Below, one piece after another: positions 58,030 through 64,000 of a stretch of 64,000 nt of DNA (its first letter is position 1; every line of letters begins with the position of its first letter). Source of the DNA: Leucaena leucocephala (taxonomy: Eukaryota > Streptophyta > Magnoliopsida > Fabales > Fabaceae). The DNA lies in contig CM073534.1 in assembly GCA_037074615.1 (NCBI GenBank), forward strand, positions 8,428,861-8,492,860, in the 5' to 3' direction. A model generated the notes under the pieces. The model was not told where the DNA came from. It worked only from the letters and a program-made list of their open reading frames with translations, and did not search any database. The position numbers and the translations under genes are program-made.

Positions 58030-61000
58030 GTACGTTTTCCCATATATTTTTCAAAATTAAAATATTTCATCCCACTTAAAATCCTAAAATAGGAATTGGA
58101 ATAGAAGGGATTGACAAATGTTAGAAAGGATGACATTGACAAAATCAAGGTAAAAGGCGTTCAAGGTATAGAACTTCAAATTAGAGTGCACAAATCACAA
58201 GCTAGAGAATAACCATGACTTTTCAAGACTTCAACAATATAAGCCAACTTCACTAATGTCAAGAGTACAAGTTTCACGACAAATTCAGTTGACCAAAATG
58301 AATCACAATGAACAATCCCACACAAAGGATAGGTGTATGTCTCTGAACTCTAAATATTTAAGTCAATGTGTTTCACTCAATTTCCACCTATCATAACCTC
58401 ACTACTACCTTGTCTAGCTTCTAAGTCGTTACCTCTTATGCAACATGCAATGCACAAATCAAAAGGACTTTTACTTAGGTTGTAATGGGCTAAGGTAAGA
58501 ATAGAAAGGGTATAAAGAAGAGGGAAAACAAATGAATACTTTACAAAATCCAAGAGCATCAATAAAGAGATAATATAGTACGTATGTGCAGATGTGATAG
58601 TAATAGCGCATACACATAGTTTGAAAGTTACAAAAGTCAAATAGATAATAAACAACACCTGACACAACATTTTAAATTAACAGTGGACTGAAGCAAATTC
58701 TACAAGCTCAAAGAGTGAAAAGGAAAAATAGCTAAAATTTAAAAAAAGAAATACACAGACACACAATCATTTCTTGCTATATTATTAAAGAAAGAACTTG
58801 CATGACAACTCCATTCGTTAACTTGTAATTTATCAGTACACAAATAAAATATAAGAAATTAGTTGATACTAAATCACAATGCACAATCTCATAGGTAAGA
58901 ACACAAAAGAATTGGAATGGCCTCTATCAACATTTCAAAAACAGAAAAGAAAATTAAATCCAAAACGCTAAACCCCACTACTACTTTTTCCCTATATTTT
59001 TCAAAACTAAAATATTTCATCCCACTTAAAATCCTAAAATAGGAATTTGAATGGAAGGGATTGACAAATGTTAGAAGGATGACAGTGACAAAATCAAAGT
59101 GAAAGGCGTTCAAGGTATAGAACTTTAAAATAGAGTGCACAAATCACAATCTAGAGAATAACTATGACTTTTCAAGACTTCAACAATCCAAACCAACTTC
59201 ACTAACGACAAGAATACAAGTTTCATGGCCAATTTAGTTGACCAAAATGAATCACAACGCACAATCCCTCACAAAGGATAGGTGGATGTCTCTCAACTCT
59301 AAATGTTTAAGGCAATGTGTTTCACTCAATTTTCACTTATCATAACCTCACTATTAGCTTGTCTGGCTTCTAAGTCATCACCTCTTATGCAACATGCAAT
59401 GCACAAATCAAACAGACTTTTATTTAAGTTGTAATCAGGCTAAGGTAAGCAAAGAAAGTGTATAAAGTAGACGGAAAACAAATTAATACTTTAAAAAATC
59501 CAGGAGTATAAATAAAGAATAATATATTATGTGCAGATGTATTAGTAATAATACATACACATGGTTTGAAAGTTGCAAAAGTCAAAGAGATAATAAACAA
59601 CACCCGTCATAACATTTTAAATTAACAATGGACTATAGCAAATTCTACAAGCTCAAAGTGTGAAAAGGAAAAATGGTTAAAATTTAAAAAAAGAAGCACA
59701 CCTACACACAATCATTTGTTGCTATATTATTAAAGAAAGAACTTGCATGACAATACCATTCTTTAAGTTATAATTTATCAGTATAGAAATACAACCTAAG
59801 AAACCAGTTACTACTAAAACACAATGCGCAATCTCATAGGTAAGAACACAAAAGAATGTGAATGGCCTCTATGAACATTTCAAAAAAAATAAAAGAAAAT
59901 TCTATCCAAAGGCTAAACCCAAATACTACTTTTTCCTATATATTTTTCAAAACTAAAATATTGCATCCCACTTAAAATCCTAAAATAGGAATTCGAATAG
60001 AAGGGATTGACAAATATTATAAAGGATGACAGTGACAAAATTACAAATCAAAAGGACTTTTATTTAGATTGTATTGGGGCTAAGGTAAGAAAAGAAAGGG
60101 TATAAAGAAGAGGAAAAACAAATGAATACTTTAGAAAATCCAAGAGTATCAATAAAGAGATAATATGGTAAGTATGTGAAGATGTGTTAGTAATAATGCA
60201 TGCACATAGTTTGAAAGTTGCAAAAGTCAAAGAGATAATAAACAACACCCAGCACAGCATTTTATATTAACAATAGAGTGAAACAAATTCTACAAGCTCA
60301 CAAAGAGAAACGGAAAAATAGCTAAAATGTAAAAAAAGAAACACACACACAATCATATCTTACTATATTATTAAAGAAAGAACTTGCATCATAGTACCAT
60401 TCGTTAACTTGTAATTTATCAGTACACAAATACAATCTAAGAAATCAGTTAATACTAAACCACAGTGCACAATCTCATAGGTAAGAACACAAAAGAATGG
60501 GAATGGCCTCTATAAACATTTCAAGAAAAAAGAGAAAATTAAATCCAAATGATAAACCCAAATACTACTTTTCCCCCTATATTTTTCAAAACTAAAATAT
60601 TTCATCCCACTTAAAATCCTAAAATAGGAATTCGAATAGAAGGGATTCACAAATGTTAAAAGGATGATAGTGACAAAATCAAAGTGAAAGGCGTTCAGGG
60701 TATAGAACTTTAAAATAGAGTGCACAAATCACAATCTAGAGAATAACCATGACTTTTCAAGACTTCAATCCAAGCCAACTTCACTAATGTCAAGAATACA
60801 AGTTTCAAGGCAAATTCAGTTGACCAAAATGAATCACAATGCACAATCCCTCACAATGGTTAGGTTGATTTTTCTCAACTCAATGTTTAAGGCAATGTGT
60901 TTCACTCATTTTTCACCTATCATAACCTCACTAGTGTTTTGTCTAGCTTCTAAGTCGTCACCCCTTATGCAACATGCAATGCACAAATCAAGAGGACTTT

Positions 61001-61133
61001 TATTTAGGTTGAAATGGGGCTAAGGTAAGAAAATAAAGGGTATAAAGTATAAGGAAAACAAATCAATACTTTAGAAAATCCAAGAGCATCAATAAAGTTA
61101 TAATATAATAAGTATGTGCATATGTGTTAGTAA
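58030..61133 (+). repeat. ~940-bp tandem array, right part
   Basis: The anchor ttattaaagaaagaactt lies at 58782, 59726 and 60367. The 944-base step equals the left part; the last unit is shortened by ~300 bases (junction near 60040, gacaaaat|tacaaatcaaaagg). Subtracting A2, the 45316 to 58782 step is about 950. The array ends at gtgttagtaa where A3 begins. Confidence 0.88.
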
Positions 61134-61448
61134 AGGAGGGGAGACGAGTCTGTATGCTGACAAAATACTCTATAGTGAAATGATAATTTTGTTCAGTTTA
61201 TTTCATCTATGTCTATACCTATATATACACTTGAATACAAAATCAAAAGGCATAATAGATGGAGAAAATTAAGGAAGACATTTAATACTAGAATCAGATC
61301 ATATCCTCCCATAATCAAATCATATCCTCCCACTAGAATTAAATCATATCTTTCCATAATATCGCTTAATCAATTCCTCCAATTTCTCCTAATTAATGCC
61401 AATATCTCCTACACTAATTTCTCCTAATTAATGTTAATATCTCCTACA
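61134..61448 (-). repeat. A3 3' LTR
   Basis: On the minus strand it starts TGTAGGAGATATTAACATTA, with that motif soon repeated (gtgtaggagatattggcatt). It contains a tandem of catatcctcccaYtaRaatYaaat units (about 61295-61350). The outer border is approximate. Confidence 0.75.
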
Positions 61449-61462
61449 CTCCCTCTCAAGTT

Positions 61463-62216
61463 AGAGCATATATATTGATCATATCCAACTTGCCAATTAA
61501 ATTCAAATTTATCTCGAGTTAATCCTTTGTAAGCACATCTGCTGTTTGTTCTTTTGAGGGAATATATTTTAGTTCAATTGTCCCAGCATCAATCCTTTCT
61601 TTTATGAAGTGTCTGTCTATCTCCACATGCTTCGTTCTATCATGTTGGACCGGATTATGTGACATATTGATAGCTGCCATATTGTCTGAGTATAGTCTGA
61701 TAGATAATGCTATTAGCATTCTCAATTCTTCTAGAACTCATTTTACCCATAGGCTTTCACATATTCCTAGAGTTATAACTCTAAATTTAGCTTCTGCACT
61801 ACTTCTAGCAACAACACTTTATTTTTTACTATTCCAAGTGACCAAGTTCTCCCGCACATAGGTAACATCGCCTGAGGTTGACTTATATCGTCTTGATCTC
61901 CTACCAAATCAACGTCTGTGAGCAACTCTACATTTCTCTTCTCAGATTTTTTAAACAGGAGACCTAGGTTAGGTGAGCCCTTTAGATATCTAAGAATTCT
62001 ATAAACCTTATTTAGGTGCTTCTGTTTGGGGTTATGAGAGTGTTGACTTACTACACTAATGGCATATGCAATATCTGGCCTCATGTGTGATAGGTAAATC
62101 AGTTTTCCTACCATATATTGATATCTTCTCATATCAACCTCTTTTCTCAGGTCTTTATCATCTCTAATCTTATCAACCCAAATAGGGGTGTCGCTCGGTC
62201 TACAGCCAATCATACA
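61463..62216 (-). pseudogene. A3 RNase H remnant
   Basis: Minus-strand frame with MVGKLIYLSHMRPDIAYAIS, QKHLNKVYRILRYLKGSP and LLFKKSEKRNVELLTDVD. A frame change near 61860 follows, then IRLYSDNMAAINMSHNPVQH and ERIDAGTIELKYIPSKEQTA. A stop lies shortly after VLTKD. Confidence 0.85.
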
Positions 62217-62229
62217 TGTTTCTTCTAGG

Positions 62230-62950
62230 AGATACAGTATGTATTTTTTTGTGAGATACTGATTCCTTACCTGGCCACTTCCATTCCTAAGAAATATTTA
62301 ATCTTTCCTAGATCTTTTACTTGGAATTCTCGGTTAAGGACCGTTTTAATTCTTTCAATCTTTGTAAGTTGTCCCCTGTGAGAATGATGTCATCTACATA
62401 CACTGCTAATACAGCAATTTTCCCATTTGTGTGTATGAAGAACAGAGTGTGGTCGCTTTGTCCTTGTATATATCCTTGTCCTTTCAATACTTTAGTAAAT
62501 CTTTTAAACCATGCCCGTAGAGATTGTTTCAATCCGTATAATGATTTCTTCAGCATATATACCTGACCTTCTTTCTTTCCAGGAAATCCTGGAGGGATCC
62601 TCATGTATACTTCCTCCTTCAACTCCCCATTTAAGAATACATTCTTGACATTCATTTGATATAGTGTCTAATCCATATTAGCAGCGAGTGGTGCAAATGT
62701 CTCAGTGTAATCCATACCATAGATTTGAGTAAAGCCCTTAGCTATCAGACGTGCTTTATATTTGTCAAGGCTTCCATCTACAAGATATTTCAGGGTGAAT
62801 ACCCATTTGCACCCAACTGCTTTCTTGCCTTTAACTTAACTACTTCCTACGCTTCATTCTTCTCTAGTGCCTTCATTTCTTCCATTACTGCTTGTCTCCA
62901 TTCAGGTCTTGTTAGATCTTCATGTATATTTTTTGGTATTCTGAGTTGAT
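62230..62950 (-). pseudogene. A3 reverse transcriptase remnant
   Basis: A clean 112-codon stretch includes MNVKNVFLNGELKEEVYMRI, MLKKSLYGLKQSLRAWFKRF and the intact catalytic box AVYVDDIILTGDN. The N-terminal half (62650-62950) is split by stops and a frameshift. This is the best-preserved RT segment in the window. Confidence 0.87.
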
Positions 62951-63710
62951 CAAGGTGAGAGATAAAAGCATGATATTAAGATGATAAGGCCTGATAAGAA
63001 ATAAACCTTTCTATCAGGTGCCTGGTACATGCCCTTTGTGGTTTTTTGATTGCTGGTCATCATACTGGACTTGGGTTTGCTCAGGACCTGCACCTGATTC
63101 AGACTCTTGGTGTGCATCATTCACTTAAGGGGTATTACCTGTCGTGTTTATGCGGGTATATACTTGTCCCCACTTTTGATGTCTCCCCCGAACTAGTTGG
63201 TCCTTCAGATTCCTTAGGTTGCTCTTGTGTTGGTATGTCAAGGGTATAGATGTGATTAGGCTCTTGGTGGAAGTACAGGGGATGGGATTCAGGTTCAGTG
63301 TGAAATTTTTTAGGATAACTCCAAGACTCCCCTAGTCAAAGAGCAAGGATAGTAGGGTTTGATCTCATAAAAGGTGACATCACATGTGACATACAGATGC
63401 TTGGCCAAGGGATCAAAATATTTATACCCCTTTTGGGTACTCGCAGGTCTGAGAAAAATGCATTTTACAGCTCTAGAATCAAGTTTGGGGGTATGATGTA
63501 GGTAAACAAATGTAGTGCATCCAAAGACTTTGAGAGGAAAAGTGTTCTCTAGGTAAGGTTGGTGAAAATAATTTTATAGAACCTGGAGAGGAGTTTGGAA
63601 AGATAAGGGCTTACATGGCATGCAGTTAATTAAGAAGGTGGCCATAAGGATAGCATCTGTCCAATAGAAACTGGGGACATAACTACTGAATAGGATAGCT
63701 CTAGCAGTCT
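62951..63710 (-). pseudogene. A3 linker between integrase and RT
   Basis: Decayed polyprotein linker. Minus-strand frames match the A1/A2 blocks around the HQEPNHIYTLD and SPPPVD/TGG-type segments. No domain. No intact frame. Confidence 0.6.
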
Positions 63711-64000
63711 CTAGGATATGCCTATGTTCAGCGATGCCATTTTGTTGGGGGCTGTAGGGACAAGAGCTTTTGTGGATGATGCCATGTGTTTTGTGTATTC
63801 AGTGCCATTGTTGATATAAAGGGTCTGGATTTTTGTACAGAATTGGGTAAGAACAATATTATAGAAATCAACAAAGGTTTGGTATGCTTCAGTTTTGTCG
63901 TTCAAGAGGAATACCCATCTGACATAGGTATGATCATCAATGAGAGTCATGAACCATTTTGACTGGGTACCGTTAGAGACCTGGGATGGACCCCATAAGT
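63711..64000 (-). pseudogene. A3 integrase core, partial
   Basis: MTLIDDHTYVRWVFLLNDKT then TKIQTLYINNGTEYTKH: the usual TDNGTE is changed to INNGTE, so the second catalytic Asp is lost. A frame change follows; in the next frame PQQNGIAEH keeps the catalytic Glu but lacks two or three of the usual following residues. The frame continues past the window edge. Confidence 0.85.

Larger units (their letters stand above)
61134..64000 (-). mobile_element. A3: degraded Ty1/copia element, minus strand, cut by the window edge
   Basis: From low to high coordinate: 3' LTR (about 61134-61448), polypurine tract (61449-61462, AACTTGAGAGGGAG on the minus strand), RNase H, RT, linker and integrase. Gag, protease and the 5' LTR lie beyond 64000. 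Same pol lineage as A1 and A2. Confidence 0.88.

Noticed and set aside
58377..60725. Minus-strand frames beginning MHSILKFYTLNAFHFDF and MLC.VLFIISLTF recur in several 940-bp units
   Set aside because: They recur because the DNA repeats. The same frame is broken by indels or stops in the units at 13.9 kb and 44.7 kb, the composition is hydrophobic and T-rich, and no domain is visible.

Overview
The window looks like AT-rich nuclear DNA from a flowering plant, most likely a eudicot. The evidence is a plant-specific DUF26 (C-x8-C-x2-C) secreted-protein fragment, Ty1/copia elements primed from the initiator-Met tRNA, very long non-coding LTRs, Stowaway-, hAT- and Mutator-like MITEs, and introns with GT..AG borders. 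There are no bacterial-type operons, no CRISPR array, and no rRNA or tRNA gene I could support. Most of the 64 kb is repeat or retrotransposon.

Layout. 1-4.2 kb: AT-rich sequence with a broken DUF26 gene (1400-1810), a four-unit tandem repeat (about 2.9-3.16 kb) and a MITE (3.7-4.08 kb). 4.25-8.56 kb: a minus-strand, multi-exon gene with two CCCH zinc fingers, bracketed by imperfect inverted repeats. 8.6-14.36 kb: a dispersed repeat, a degenerate tandem array of about 210-bp units (9.4-13.45 kb) and one unit of a separate ~940-bp repeat. 14.77-21.91 kb: a gypsy-like solo LTR (E1) with a second, unrelated 3.38-kb solo LTR (E2) inserted in it. 22.07-27.62 kb: a hAT-like MITE split by a copia element, A1 (22194-27225). 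27.6-33.2 kb and 39.0-43.5 kb: two diverged copies of the same segmental duplications, differing by a Mutator-like MITE in one copy and an internally deleted copia element, C, in the other; each has exact target-site duplications. 33.2-34.9 kb: a putative short minus-strand gene whose promoter carries two mitosis-type MYB3R (MSA) sites, with a hairpin in its intron region. 35-39 kb: AT-rich DNA with a reversed hAT-like MITE and a Stowaway MITE. 44.2-61.1 kb: a tandem array of ~940-bp units containing a nest in which copia A2 (45517-58029) holds copia B (48156-~55910), which holds solo LTR E3 (51262-54432). 61.1-64 kb: a minus-strand copia element, A3, that runs off the right edge.

No autonomous transposon here is intact: every pol has stops, frameshifts or changed catalytic residues. 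The CCCH gene is the only gene with convincing coding structure; the 33.2-34.8 kb locus is a weaker candidate. The most unusual structure is a run of seven or eight short hairpins with co-varying stems in the 3' part of LTR E1 (21031-21250). All alignments were done by eye, so boundaries marked approximate may shift by tens of bases.
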